Below the pieces are notes generated by a model. The model made no database searches and was not told the DNA's origin. It saw only the letters and a list, made by a program, of their open reading frames with translations. DNA of 64,000 nucleotides, taken from NCBI GenBank assembly GCA_003996215.1, contig QJPP01007217.1, positions 372,001 through 436,000 on the forward strand, given 5' to 3'. The translations under genes were made by a program, and so were the position numbers. Below, in pieces: positions 23,381 to 35,576 of this stretch (positions within the stretch are counted from its first letter, which is position 1; each line of letters starts with the position of its first letter). The DNA is from Jaltomata sinuosa. Lineage: Eukaryota > Streptophyta > Magnoliopsida > Solanales > Solanaceae.

Positions 23381-26300
23381 ATGTTCATCTCCGCACCTTC
23401 TTCATCAATCTCCATCGGTAATTTGCAATAAATCGTCTGTCTTTTCTTACACTGATCTTACTCCTGCACCTTTTTGATCCAAAAGAGAGGACCCTAAAAT
23501 GTTTTTTTTTTTTTTTCTCCCAAAAACCTTTTTCTCTTTGGTCCCTGTTAAAAAGGTTATAAATTTATTCACTTCAATTTTCTCTTGGGTTGACTTTTTA
23601 TTTGAATAATTAGCAGCCATTAGCAATAAATTTGATTTTCTTTTGTGGGGTTTTTATATTGTCTCTGGTATACTGCAGTTGTATGACATAGTTTCCTGTG
23701 TTGTCATGGAGGTATTATTTTTTGATGTCGGTGTAAAAGGAGGGATGTTAGACAATACTCCCTCCGTCCAAAATTAAGTGTCACTTTAGCTCATTTACAA
23801 AGTTACCCCTATTTATTAGATGTTTTTCGAGAATTGAGCACTATTAGGAAGTAGTTCTTTAATACTATGGGACTATGGGTATAGTTGGAAAAACAGAATT
23901 CCTAAGGTGGCTTATTTGGGGCAATTTTTTTTTTGCTAAGTGACCCTTATTCCTGGACAGGGGAGTAACTTTTATTGTAATGGTGGTTGTTTGTCTTAAC
24001 TATATTGCCTTAGAGGTATTTATTATAGTGTAAAAGTATGGCTTTTAGTTATACACTTTTTTTTCCTATGGTCATTCATCATTAACTTCAGGGAAATTCA
24101 CCATTAGTCAGTTTGTACCCGTGATGGATCCTACAATAATTATGTATATCATTTGTTGTTTTTCGTTGCTTGAAACCCAGAAAAGAGCAGGGTACTCTTT
24201 GTTTTAAAGTGTCGTGGGCAACTGAATACCAAATAAATCATAAGTCTGCTACTGCATAATATATAGCTACTAATGTACCATATATCGATCTCTTTATTTG
24301 GTGTTTAATGATGCGTACAGAAAGTTTTAACATTCTTGATTGGCAAGGGTAAGAAAAGGTTTGGGAGGTGGAGTTAGGTTCACGTGATGGGTTCTCCGTT
24401 CAGATTGTTTGGAGTCATCAGCCTAAGTTGGCACTCTGTTCCTGATTTTACTTTTAGACATAAAATTTAGATGAAAGCAAGCTTATTTGTTGACATGATC
24501 TTAATGAGGAGATGTGTCTTCATTAGATGTTATCATTTCTTTTACTTTTTTGGTTTTATGCGGTCCTTTGGCTTTTTCTCTAAAGATACTGGCTACTGTT
24601 CTAGGTCCTTCGCATTGTTTCATATGTCATGCTGATGGAGTTAGTTGCTCAGCATCATTTGGAGCTACAAGCAGTTGGATCAAACCATCACAAGAGGTTC
24701 AGAGATTCTCTGACCATTCAGGTATAAGGTATATAACTTGAGAATCTATTTCCCATAAGGATAAAGGGTGCTAGACTTGACTAATATTTCTGATCCTCTG
24801 GGTTTCTGCTGCTTGTTGTTCCATTTACCTTCCATAGTTAGTTATTGGTGTTTGTTGTGTCAAAATCTTTTTCTTTTGGAACTCCCAAATCCCAAGCCAG
24901 TTCGTTGGAACAAATATAGATCTGCTCTTGGAGACTGGTAAGAAATAAGAACAAGATCAGTATCATCTTAATCTTCATGACGTAGTTAGGAATGATCTTG
25001 ATTTATTCCGGTCCAATCCTCAATGTATTTTTGTTTGGTACATTATGAGTTAATCTAGATTTTACAAAATCCTAGTTCAGCAAGTCTACCCATATTCCAT
25101 ATTTAGAACTTATGTGGCTATAGGATATTTGACATTTTACTTGCCAAATGGATATATAGAAGGCTGTACAGATGGAAGTGATTCAAATGACTAGTTAGAG
25201 AGAGTAGCTCCCCAACCTCCGTGGAGTTGGTCTTTTCCAATCCAAGTCATCAACGTAGCACCATTTCGACCTGCGGGCTATCACCAACCATTACCCCCCA
25301 CATTGTCAGAAAGCCGAGATGCTTGAGACTTCGCCAGAAAAAACCATCACCCAAAGAGGCAGGTGTAATAGTATTGCCACTACTAGAGATTTGTGTTTAG
25401 TCAAGTACTCTTTGAGAGATATTAGTTTTCTGCATATGGAGACTCTAGTTGTGCGCACTTTGTATTGATATTACTTCCCTAAATGCATTTGTGAACTTTG
25501 ATTTGTTGTTGGGTTCTCTTTATTATTTTACCATAGTTCTCAAAAAAAAAAAAAAAAAAAGTAACCTCCGACCTTTTCACCTTGTTTACTGAAGGAAAAA
25601 AGGGGACAATTTGGGTTTGTGTGTGTGGGGGGGGGGAGCTTGCAGAGGTTTTCTTTGAGGGCCTCATTGGACTTCTCATGCAATTATTTTACCATTGCAA
25701 TTCTGGTTCTAACGTAGTTTGACTTTTTTCAGATTTAGTTATGTGTCCTTATATATGTGCTCCTCCTGCATAGTTTCAGGACTGAGAACCCTTTCTTCGG
25801 AGCTGCACAATTGCACTGGCTTCCTGTCGGACATGAGATTAGCCTTTCAAGACTTTCAGTTGCAGCAGATTACCCAGACTCTGTTCCTGATTCCCCTAAC
25901 TATGTCAGCAACAGTGGCTATCACCCTCTTGAAGGAATGCGGGATCACAGAAGAGTTCGTGATACTGAACTCACAGCTGCTGAAACAGCAAGGACGACTG
26001 TTGAGGTTTCCGCTAATATATGCTATATAAGTTAGATCTTATTTATTCTACATGCAAGTGGAGAAACGTTTGCTTGGTAGAAGTACTAGTATATATCTTT
26101 TTGATGATTCAGATGGGTGTCTTTTATTTCTAATTGCAGGCTAATAGCAATGCTTTGTTGATATTCCCTGGCATGGTTCATTGTGAACCTCACGAACAAG
26201 TATCATGGGCAGAATTTCAGTACGTGATTGATGAATATGGAGGTTTGGCTGTTTTCATTGTAGCGTGCCTCACAATGTTGTAATTTGATCCTTTCCCTTA

Positions 26301-29300
26301 TCATGTTCATAGTTGATGGTTTGCCTTCATGTATTCAGACATGTTCTTTGAAATTTATGATGACAAGAATATCTTGCGAGATCGTGATGCAAGTAATCCC
26401 GTGGTACAGATTTCTACTTTTATGGATATTTTGTCTTTCGTGGTTAATATCAAGTCATGGTTGAGCTTTCTGTTCTCATTAGACATTGTGATTAGTATCT
26501 TCATATACCTATAAGAAAATTGTGATTAGTATCTTCACAAGCATGTCCTCTGAATTCACCTAGTTCTGAGTTATGCAGTGCAGTTATCATCCCTTGGCAT
26601 CTTTTTTGGCTGTGCGTCATATCTCTGTTAGTTATTGTCTTAAGGATCATACTTGAACTGATGAGATTGCTAACAACCAACATCTATATCTTGGGTTGTT
26701 TAAATTAATTGTCAATTCATCATTTTTAAGGCGGAAAAGGGTCATATATACCCCTGAACTATGATAGATGGTTTATATATACCCTCCGTTATACTTTCAG
26801 ATTAAATATACCCCTACCGTTATAGTTTGGGGTCATATATACCCTTATCACTAACTGTGGGCCATGTGTCAGCCTCACATTGGTTTAACCCATCCCTTTA
26901 TAATTTTTACTCAAATTTAATTATTTACCCAATCAACCCACTAATCTGACCCGCTAACCCGACCTACCCACTAAAAATCCCTAAACCTCTTCTCTCTTAC
27001 ACGACGTTCTTCATTCTCTTTCAAAAGTGTGAACTTATATATGCAATGGATAACCCCAGGTCAGCCATGATACATGACTGGGCAGGAGAAGAGTAGCCAA
27101 CCTATAATGCAATCATCACATTAAAGATAAACTCCACAAACACCTTAATTAAGTAAATCATCACATCATAAAGATTTACTCATCTAAGTTTAATTTGGAA
27201 CCATATCATCATAGACAGAGACAGAAACAAATAATATGAAAAGCAAATCATATTTACTGCTCCAATGCTATATTACTATACATTTACTGTTTTGTTCTTA
27301 TATTATTGTTAATTCCAAATCCACAACACTGCGTTTTTACAATTGCTGCTAACTTTCGATTTTTCTTTGCACCTTGAAAGCCCATAAGCGAAGGAACAAC
27401 ACATAACAACACAAGTGCTTAGAACAACAGTTGTTGAGCAGGAGGTGCCAACGTGGAATGTCGTTGGTAAGAGAGAGAAGAGGTTTAGGGATTTTTAGTG
27501 GGTAGGTCGGGTTAGTGGGTTGGATTAGTGGGTTGGGTTAGCGGGTTGATTGGGTAAATAATTAAATTCGGGTAAAAATTATAAGGGGTTGGGTTAAACC
27601 AATGTGAGGCTGACACGTGGCCTACAGTTAGTGATAAGGGTATATATGACCCCAAACTATAACGATAGGGGTATATTTAATTTGAAAGTATAACGAATGG
27701 TATATATAAACCATTTATCATAGTTCAGGGGTATATATGACCCTTTTCCGTTTTTAAGGTTACTCATAACAATTATTGGTCAGTTCTTTCTGGAAAATTC
27801 TATATTAACTGTAGATTTCCATCACCTAAATTATCCAGTTGATGAATGCTAAGCTATATTCTTGATTCTAATCCAGTCTTGTTAATCCACGGTTAAAAGA
27901 ACTCAAACTCGTAAGTTCTGAGGTTAAAAGTTACCTCTGAAGTAGTCCAAACTCAAAAACCTCGAATAGCCCTTTGGGTCACCTTCTTGAGTGATGTGAA
28001 TGGACAAATTAGGAATTTCAATGGTGGAAACCTCGAATAGCCCTTTGGGTCACCTTCTTGAGTGATGTGAATGGACAAATTAGGAATTTCAATGGTGGAA
28101 TTCTCTTCCAAATTGTCAAATCTCATTTCCTTAGAACCAAAACTTGAGTTTCTATGCTATTTTGGGGGTAGAGTGAGTCCTAGAACCCTCCTATGGATGT
28201 TACCAAGCAGTAAGAATGAAATAAGAAATAACCCATGAGTGGTGGTCTTTTTCCCTTTAGAAAGATTTCCTCAACTGACTCGAGCATGACTGCATTTGAT
28301 CTCAGGTCATACGATCACATCTCGTGTATCCCTCATTCCTCTCTTATCTCTTGTGTTGCAATTGCACCTTACGTAAATCACAATTGTCATTCCCCTTGCA
28401 CCCGAGATATTGAAGTGTTCTCTTTTTCTACTCGGACCTAGTCCGACCAACTTGAAACGAATCTGAATCGTGTTTAACAGGTTCCAAGCATCATTTAACA
28501 TCCAACAGCATACACAGATATTGTTACGACAACAACATACGCAGTGTAGTTCCACGAGTGGGGCATACACAGATATTGATATAACACATACTTTCGTTTG
28601 ATGCACACAAGAACATGTAACGCATACAACATGCAGCAATATGGTTGGAGTATCATGATTTTCAACACCTTTAATCATTATATTGTTGAACCTGAAAATT
28701 GGTGCATTTGGAAGTCCGTATAAGAAATGACTACACTATCTCGATGATTTCTCACTTTATCCTCTTTGTACTTTTACTTTCCGTAGGGATGTGATTGGAT
28801 TGAATAGCTTTATGCTAGTTGTCAACCTACCACAACTCCTCTACTTTCTCCAGACTAGGGATCGACATAAGAATGCGAAGCTCACACAGTCGGACTTAAT
28901 GGCTTCAATATGTTTTCTTCCCTTTAAATTTTACTTCCTCCTGTTAATATATTAATGAAAGTTCTTCCTCGGGTTTTATATGAGCTGGCTTGTGTCTTGT
29001 TTTTGACATTGAAATGTTGAATTAGACTTGTCTTGAGGTTGATAAACAGCTGTTGAAGAATGTGGTTATGTGGAATTTGAGTCGTAGAGTGTAGATCAAT
29101 AGTGAAATATAAGCCTGTAGGTCAGTGCTGAAATCTCTACTACCCCTATTTTACTGGATTATTTCAGAATGCATTGATTGGAATGGATTTCTCCCAATAC
29201 GAGAAGAGGAGGGCAGAATCACCTGATGACTTAGCAGGTGATTCAATTGATGATACTTATTTCTTTGACAATTACTTAGAGGTGAGTAAACAACCACTGC

Positions 29301-32300
29301 AATTTCACTATACAAGTCGGCCGATTAGTCTTAGCTTATTCTTATGCTTACGTGTGTCCTTGTATTTGTTTTTTGCCAGGTCGAAAGTTCTGAGATGTTC
29401 GACTATCAAGTTGATTGGGGAATGCCAGATAGTTCTAGCACGTTGCATCCAGTTTATTTTGCGAAGTGCTTGACTAAGGTGATTTTCAATTCTTTTAGCA
29501 ACTCTCCTCCTAACTATTTTTTGTTAATGAACTATTGCTCGTTCCAAAATTTGTTCTAGCTCTATTCTGTAAATGTCACTTATATGCCTATGTTTTCATT
29601 TCCCAAATCTTATTCTTTGCACAATCACGAAAGAAAATAATCAAAGGAAAATATACATAAGAAAAATGCAGATGACATCTTATTTAATTTAATGATTACG
29701 TCTCAATCCAAACTAAATGGGGTCGGTTTATTCAAGTATAATAAACACAATCTTTTTATGCTCTAAATCAGAATATGTAAAGTTTCGACTTTTGATCCCA
29801 ACCTTTTTATTGAAGAAATAAACTCAAATTTTAAAACAGGAGGCAGTAGCTGCTTCTATAATATTTTAAAAAAATATTCATGCATAAAACCAGAGGAGTT
29901 TTTCCTATGAGCAACCAAATCACATATTTACTGAATTAACAACGTTTTTAAAAATAATTCACAAAGTAATTACCCAATTGATGAAGTTTCACTATTGTTG
30001 CTTATTTTAATTGCCTGTATATTGGAAGCTTGAAACAAAGAAGAAAGATATTTCTTTTTCCTTCTTCTTATTTCCTTTTTTTAAGGTGAAAGTTGGAATA
30101 TGAAGTACCTAGGAGGGGACAGACAATGCTTTTTTTAAGGATGTATCTCAAGGTGAAGCTCTCAATAACACTGTATGATGAATATAAATATTGTTGCAAA
30201 GAGATTTGTGGTTTCTTGGGGCCTCAATCTAACCTGAACAAGGTCTGTTCTGTAGGCTCGTAACAGTGTAACCTTGATTTCTAAGGAGACAAGAACCGAG
30301 TCTGGTGGAGGAAATATGGCCATTAGACCAAAGCATGATTGACAACACCATAACCTCCGAGTCATGGAGCTGTAGAGGTCCACTCTCAGCCCCAATCTTG
30401 GTGTGCTGGGATGGTCTATTTTTTTAAATCTTTTTTGATAATCCTGGTGTCCGGGTCAGCTTGTGCGCACCTCAACTAATTCCACAGGATACCTGCCACC
30501 TCCCTATCCACCAAGGCTAGAACCTATGTTGCTCGGACTCTTCAAAAATACCAACGGGTGCGTGTCGGATTCTCCAAAAGTAGTGTATTTTTGGAGAATC
30601 CAACACATGTCTGGCATCGAAAGTGAAGAGTCCGCGTAACTTAGGCTATAACAGATTGGAAGAAATCACCTAGTATTTTTGTCTCTGTTGGGATTTGAAC
30701 CTGGGAGCTCATGGTGGTCAACCCACCTTCATTGACCACTAGACCACACCCTTGGGTGCTGCTGACATGGTCTAATAGCTTTCTGATAGTCTTCTTTCCT
30801 TAATAAGTAGTTGGACTGCACTCCTTATGATCACCTGGGGTAACTATTAATCGTAGATACTGCAGACTTGTGTCTGCCAAGTTCCTCTAATTATTGTTTC
30901 ATCACTCTCAGTCATCATTATTGTTTCATCACTCTCAGTCATCAATTACATTCCTATTTTCATAATACCACCATGCATACCCTCCTCAGAAGTAAACAAG
31001 GGGAAAAAAAAAAGAAAAATAGGGAAAAGAAAAAACCCAAAGAAACAAATTAGGTCATAGGAAATTTGTGTTTCCTATTCTGCACGTGGTAAATGAAAGA
31101 AAAGAAAAGAGAGTAGGTTATTGGGTAGTTTGCTATTTGACTTGCAAGGTTAGGATGAAAAGTACAAAAGAAATAGGTATCTGGTGGAATAGTTGAGGTG
31201 CGTGTACGCTGGCTTGGACACCGCCGTTGTGAGAAAAAAAAGGTACTAAAGAAATAAAGACACTGAGGTGCAAAAGTGCCAATCAAGTAAAATGCAACAG
31301 AAAGTACAATAAAACTCTTCTAGCATGCTGCACTAAAGTTCTAAGTACGCCTTTCTGTAAATTGTATTATTACCTCTCTTTGGATAGTGATCTTTCCCAT
31401 TGTTGAGTTTGTCCCAAAGTAGTTGTGGGAAGGGGATTTGGTCTCTATGGTCTTAGGCAATTCTCACATATGGAGCTAGCTTTTAGGACCCATCTCAATT
31501 CTTGGTTTACCCGATATTGGGCTTCCATTTTATGTTGTCCAAGCTCTAGTTAGCAGGCCTGGGTGTGCGAAGGGTGAATGTTTAGTTTGTGGCGCACTGA
31601 TTGTGGGATGGGGAATTGGTCTCCTTATATGGTTTTGAATAACCCTTACCTCATGGGCTAGTTTTTGGGGTTGAGCTAAGCTCAGGGTAATTTTTGATCC
31701 CCCATCTTACATGAGATGCCATGTGAAGTATGGCTTTTTTCAGAAATAACCTTTGCCCAATTTTTTGGATCATACATTGGTACATTAAACTTAAGATTCT
31801 TTAGCGAATTGTGCATTGTCAGGTTTAATATAGAATATGCTCAAACAATACGCTACATTTTCATTGTCCAATTTGGTTCCGGTTCCACTCAAGCCACAAA
31901 CTATTTTGTGTATTTCGTAGGCTATTCACATGAAACATGCTAAGATGATGGATCATCCATCAAATGGCATTTCAATTTGGGGACGCCTCAAGCCTGCCTT
32001 TCTGGAAGAAGAATATTACGTGCGAAGGCTCTTCAATGATGATGAAGTTAGTGATGGCTACACCTCGGATTGGAAAGGTAAAGTTAAACAATTAATTCGT
32101 TTCACACCAAGAAGGATGTAGGGAATTTTCAAAATTCAAGGCTAAAAAATGTAAATCTAAGTTGTTTTGATATCATAGTTTGTTGTCTTGAGTATTTAAC
32201 TAGAGAAGGGTGGAGGAGCTGACTCATTATTCACTGAGCTTCAAACCATGAGTGGCGCCTGGGGATTTCTTCATTTATCAAAAAAAATTGTCGTCCTGAT

Positions 32301-35300
32301 AAGTAGAAAGAGTTTCTTCTGCTGATACCTTCATCTCAGGGATGATTGCTCGTAAGCATTATGTATGTCTATACCCTTAAATTGATATATGGCCTTAAAG
32401 CTGCAGGATCTTTTAATTGCAATACAAAAATGGTGATTTTACAGTAGGGATTAAGGTAGAGATGCTATAATGAAGTCACTTAAAATGAACTAATAGAATG
32501 GGCCAACTTAGATGAAGCAGAAAGGGGGTGTTCTGGTAACAAATTATGAAATTTAGTAACTTCTCGAGGCCTGTTTAGACTACGGATTTTGTTATTCTTT
32601 CCAGGTTTAGTTTCAGGTTTTTGGAGAGCATAACAAAAAGGGATCGGAGTAGAAAAAGAGCAGGAATGATCTGAACGAAAAGAGAGGAGATAGAGGAGTA
32701 AGGATCGGAAGATATTTCTCAAATATTTCTTTGTGCAAGCTTTCCTGGCTCCTGAAACTTGGAACTTGGAAGTATGCAATGTGCTTCTTTAGGAGATATT
32801 GGTGGAAAATAACAAAGCTACACGTGAGTCTTGAACTTGAGACCAAACAAAGACATGAACTTGAAGCATCATATCTTTTGACTTTCTTTGACCCCTTCCC
32901 TCCTATTAAGTCTTCTAAGTTAAAATTCCCTTCACTTAAACCGACCTTGGGCATTCTTGTGATTCAAGTAGGAAATGTCTCTCTTCTTTGGGCAGTGTAT
33001 ATTGTGGGATTCTCACGGCATTTCAGCATCACTAATAATAAAGGTATATGCAGTTTCTAGGGGTTCAGTTTGGGAAAAAGCAACAGTTCTCTGTTCTGTT
33101 TTATTTTATTTTGATTTTTTCTTTGGTTTACAGCAATATATCCTTTCCTGCTGAGGAAGTTGGATTGGTTTCTTCATTTACAGTCTGTAATAACTGCAAC
33201 TGCTTGGTGCTTTCACTTCCCATTATTTATTTCGCCTGCAAAAACTGTATCGGTTTGCGCTTTTAGCTGTATGTCTGTTGATCATAGTTTAGAATGATCT
33301 CTGACCATAGATCTCAGATCAGTGTATGACAGTGAAAGAGCTCTTGCCGCAAAGAATCTTGTTCCTTTTCGAGTTAAAGGTTTTTATGTATTATTTGATT
33401 ATCTATCTATTGATTCGCTTTTTTTTTACAGATGGAGAAACTTTGAACTTTAGTTCAAGATATGACAAGAGCTGCACTTTGTCTTCTATCTACAGATTGG
33501 AAATCGTCAGAATCGATCTATTTTCTGTGTATGGTGCTCAGGTGTGTATACTTTTAACTCATTTTGTGTTTGTAACGGGACTCCAGCCAACAAAAATCAG
33601 ATTTGGGATTTTTTTAAATTTTTTTTTTTGGTGGGGGTGGGGGTGGGGGGTGAAGTATGTTGCTTCAAGTATTCTCTTTTGTGTTCTTTTTTTTTAAAGA
33701 TTATGACACGTATATTTGGTATCTTATGCACAATCCATTTTAAGTAGCCATACACCGAAGAAGGGGGTATTAGGCTCGTCTTTGGAAAGATGAAGTTTGT
33801 AATAAGTCACCTAAGTAGTTTAGGTGTGTAAGGGGGAAATCTTGACGAGTGAGGGAGTAAAGTATGTATTAAGCCTTTCTCTTTTGTCACATCTGAATCT
33901 TGCTTATAGAGTAGTGCATGTATGGGTTATCTAGTTTTAGGATTTTCTATCTGAAAGAACTGAATTATGATAGAAGCATACGATGAGCACAGCAATGAAA
34001 AGATTATGTTCTTTGAAGTATTCTAGGACCGCGCGCAATAGGCAATAATGTCATGCTCAACATTCATCCTTCTTTTTTGGTGCAGTTAGCAGTAAATTTG
34101 CACGACTTCCAGGATGCTGAGCCCGACAGTCTTGTACACTCTGCTCCAGCAATTCTAGAGTGGTTTAGGCAGCAAGGAATAAGGTGCAAATATGCACTTC
34201 AAGCTCTTTGTAGAAAGAAAGGACTCCATGTTGAGGTACTGGTCAATTGATGCTGATGCTTAACTTCGATATGCATAAATATTCCAAAGAATTAGGTTGT
34301 TGATCTAGTGTTGTTTCTATTGTTCTGAATGATGGTTCTTTTGTAACACTAGTTTGGACAATCAAAGTTACTCTTATTCGCAAAACAGACGTGGAGTAAA
34401 ATATGTTTATTCCATTTAGAAGTTGAAATCTAGTATTTCTGATAGTAAATGTTGGCAGTTATCTCCGTGTCCTTTTTTCCCGCTTCTTTAACTTTTTCAT
34501 ATTAGTAAATGTTTGATTGATCATGTCATTATATCTTATAGCTTATGTACATTAGAAAAATTCAATTAAAAAGTGAGAATCATATCTAAAATCCAATATT
34601 TTGCTCATGTAATAGCCCATCTGGATTTTTTCATATTTTACGTATCAATCTTTGCAAACATCTAATATAACATCCACCCTTTTACAGAGGGCAAATTTGA
34701 TTGGAGTTGACAGTCTTGGCATGGATGTCAGAGTTCTCTCTGGAACAGAAGTATGGACTCATCGTTTCCCCTTCAAAGTTAGGGTAAGCAATAGAAAATA
34801 CTTTACTTTAACGCTCACTGATGTGTAGTTGTAAAAATAATATGAAGTGAGTGATCGGATGTTGTTTACGTGGTAGGGAGATGTATCTCATTGTAACTTA
34901 AGTAGAAGTGTTCAATTTATTTTTGTAAATGTTGCTTGGGTGTTCTGGAAGGGTGTTCTGGAAGTGTGCAAAGTAGAACTTGCATATCTAAAACAGGATG
35001 AGAAACTACTTGCTAATGTGAAGTGTGTTATTTGGAATACACGGCCCATGACACATGATAGAGCGCCTTTTTAGTGAAAACATCTCAAACAACTGAGTCA
35101 TGGGGTTGACTAACTTGAGAAGACGTATGTCTATTTAAAATATGTATCCATGGAAGCCGTTTCATTGGTGAAGATCATTCCTCCCTAGTCTATGTATCAA
35201 GATAAATGAATGGTGACCGTTTTCCTTTTGGAGACAATGTTGCATGTGTTGGTGAAAAACTTATTTTCTGTTGCATCTCTCTCTATAACGACTAAGTTTA

Positions 35301-35576
35301 TGCGAAGCTAAAAGTAATTGACAACCATCCAATTTGTCTGTGGGACAATGGTCATCGGAGACCTCCCTACTGATTGATCGGGTGGTGAAGAGAGAGCAAA
35401 AAGACGGTGTCTCTCCTATTCTCATAAGAACATGATTTTGATTTTTTACTATGGCTTCTCTGCAGGCAACATCACAGGTTGCTGCTGAGAAACAGATCCG
35501 ACAGCTTCTTTTTCCCAGGTCACGTCGCAAAAAGTTTAGGACTGCTGAAAGAGCTGGAGATTTGGACTCACTTTAA
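23381..35576 (+). CDS. At3g49140-like protein (predicted plastid, PNPOx/HugZ-like), 12 exons
   Basis: Exons on plus: 23381-23417, 24605-24728, 25780-26005, 26140-26242, 26339-26403, 29168-29281, 29380-29478, 31921-32077, 33432-33541, 34086-34235, 34688-34783, 35466-35576. All phases close, giving 463 residues. The order of segments (TENPFFGA, SRLSVAADYPDSVPDS, ETARTTVEANSNALLIFPG, VHCEPHEQVSWAEFQYVID) matches the plant family annotated as At3g49140-like, related to pyridoxamine-phosphate-oxidase-like split-barrel proteins. The C-terminal part (VNLHDFQDAEPDSLVHSAP, later RANLIGVDSLGMDVRVLSG) resembles a DUF2470-type domain. No flavin or haem ligand can be assigned by eye. The Ser-rich start MFISAPSSSISIG fits a transit peptide. 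Exon 1 is inferred: it is the nearest upstream ATG exon with a donor in the required phase. Exon 2 has two donors (24722 and 24729) and only the second keeps the family frame. Introns hold many mobile elements. Confidence 0.85.
23758..23965. mobile_element. Stowaway-like MITE in intron 1 of the At3g49140-like gene
   Basis: The left terminus CTCCCTCCGTCC is preceded by TA (23756-23757). The right terminus GGACAGGGGAG is followed by TA. The inner parts AATTAAGTGTCACTT and AAGTGACCCTTATT are also complementary in part. TA duplications and this terminus are characteristic of Tc1/mariner-derived Stowaway MITEs. Confidence 0.8.
26732..27750. mobile_element. Non-autonomous Mutator-like element with long TIRs and 9-bp TSD
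   Basis: The 1019-bp element starts CGGAAAAGGGTCATATATA and ends with the exact reverse complement. Complementarity continues, with small differences, for roughly 270 bp on each side (26732-27010 against 27470-27750), with arms containing ACCCCTGAACTAT and GTGAGGCTGACA. A perfect 9-bp target duplication, TTTTTAAGG, is at 26723-26731 and 27751-27759, as expected for Mutator-type transposition. The 450-bp centre has no transposase frame. It lies in intron 5 of the At3g49140-like gene. Confidence 0.9.
27960..28101. repeat. Perfect 71-bp tandem duplication
   Basis: Two adjacent copies start CCTCGAATAGCCCTTTGGGT at 27960 and 28031. They are identical through the end of the unit (AATTTCAATGGTGGAA), which suggests a recent event. 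The duplication lies about 200 bp beyond the Mutator-like element, in the same intron. Confidence 0.95.
30428..30760 (-). mobile_element. Au-like tRNA-derived SINE interrupted by a small MITE
   Basis: On plus the copy starts near TTGATAATCCTGGTGTCCGG and ends CATTGACCACTAGACCACACCC. On minus the head GTGTGGTCTAGTGGTCAATG and GGTTCAAATCCC provide the A and B box regions. The body is split at 30524 by a 120-bp element listed separately. It lies in intron 7 of the At3g49140-like gene. Confidence 0.85.
30524..30643. mobile_element. 120-bp MITE nested inside a SINE, 9-bp TSD
   Basis: The ends CTATGTTGCTCGGACTCTT and AAGAGTCCGCGTAACTTA form an imperfect terminal inverted repeat. The flanks GGCTAGAAC (30515-30523) and GGCTATAAC (30644-30652) differ at one base and match a single GGCTAGAAC in intact SINE copies, so they are a 9-bp target duplication. 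That length suggests a Mutator-type parent. The inside holds a further inverted repeat around TTGGAGAATCC. Confidence 0.8.
31377..31720. repeat. Possible old repeat in intron 7
   Basis: This stretch has two similar passages, one around ATTTGGTCTCTATGG and one around GAATTGGTCTCCTTATATGG. Each is followed by a passage of the type CTCACATATGGAGCTAGCTTTT or CCTCATGGGCTAGTTTTT. The composition recalls degraded plant LTR sequence, but no termini or target duplication were found, so the class stays open. Confidence 0.3.

Noticed and set aside
25719..26030. 103-residue frame across exon 3 of the At3g49140-like gene
   Set aside because: The family sequence NPFFGA...SVAADYPDSVPD lies in the other frame, so this frame is not the main product; it is kept only as a point about the alternative donor.
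32480..33060. Overlapping open frames of about 100 residues in intron 8
   Set aside because: They lie on both strands with low-complexity hydrophobic translations, and the splice structure of the host gene skips the region.
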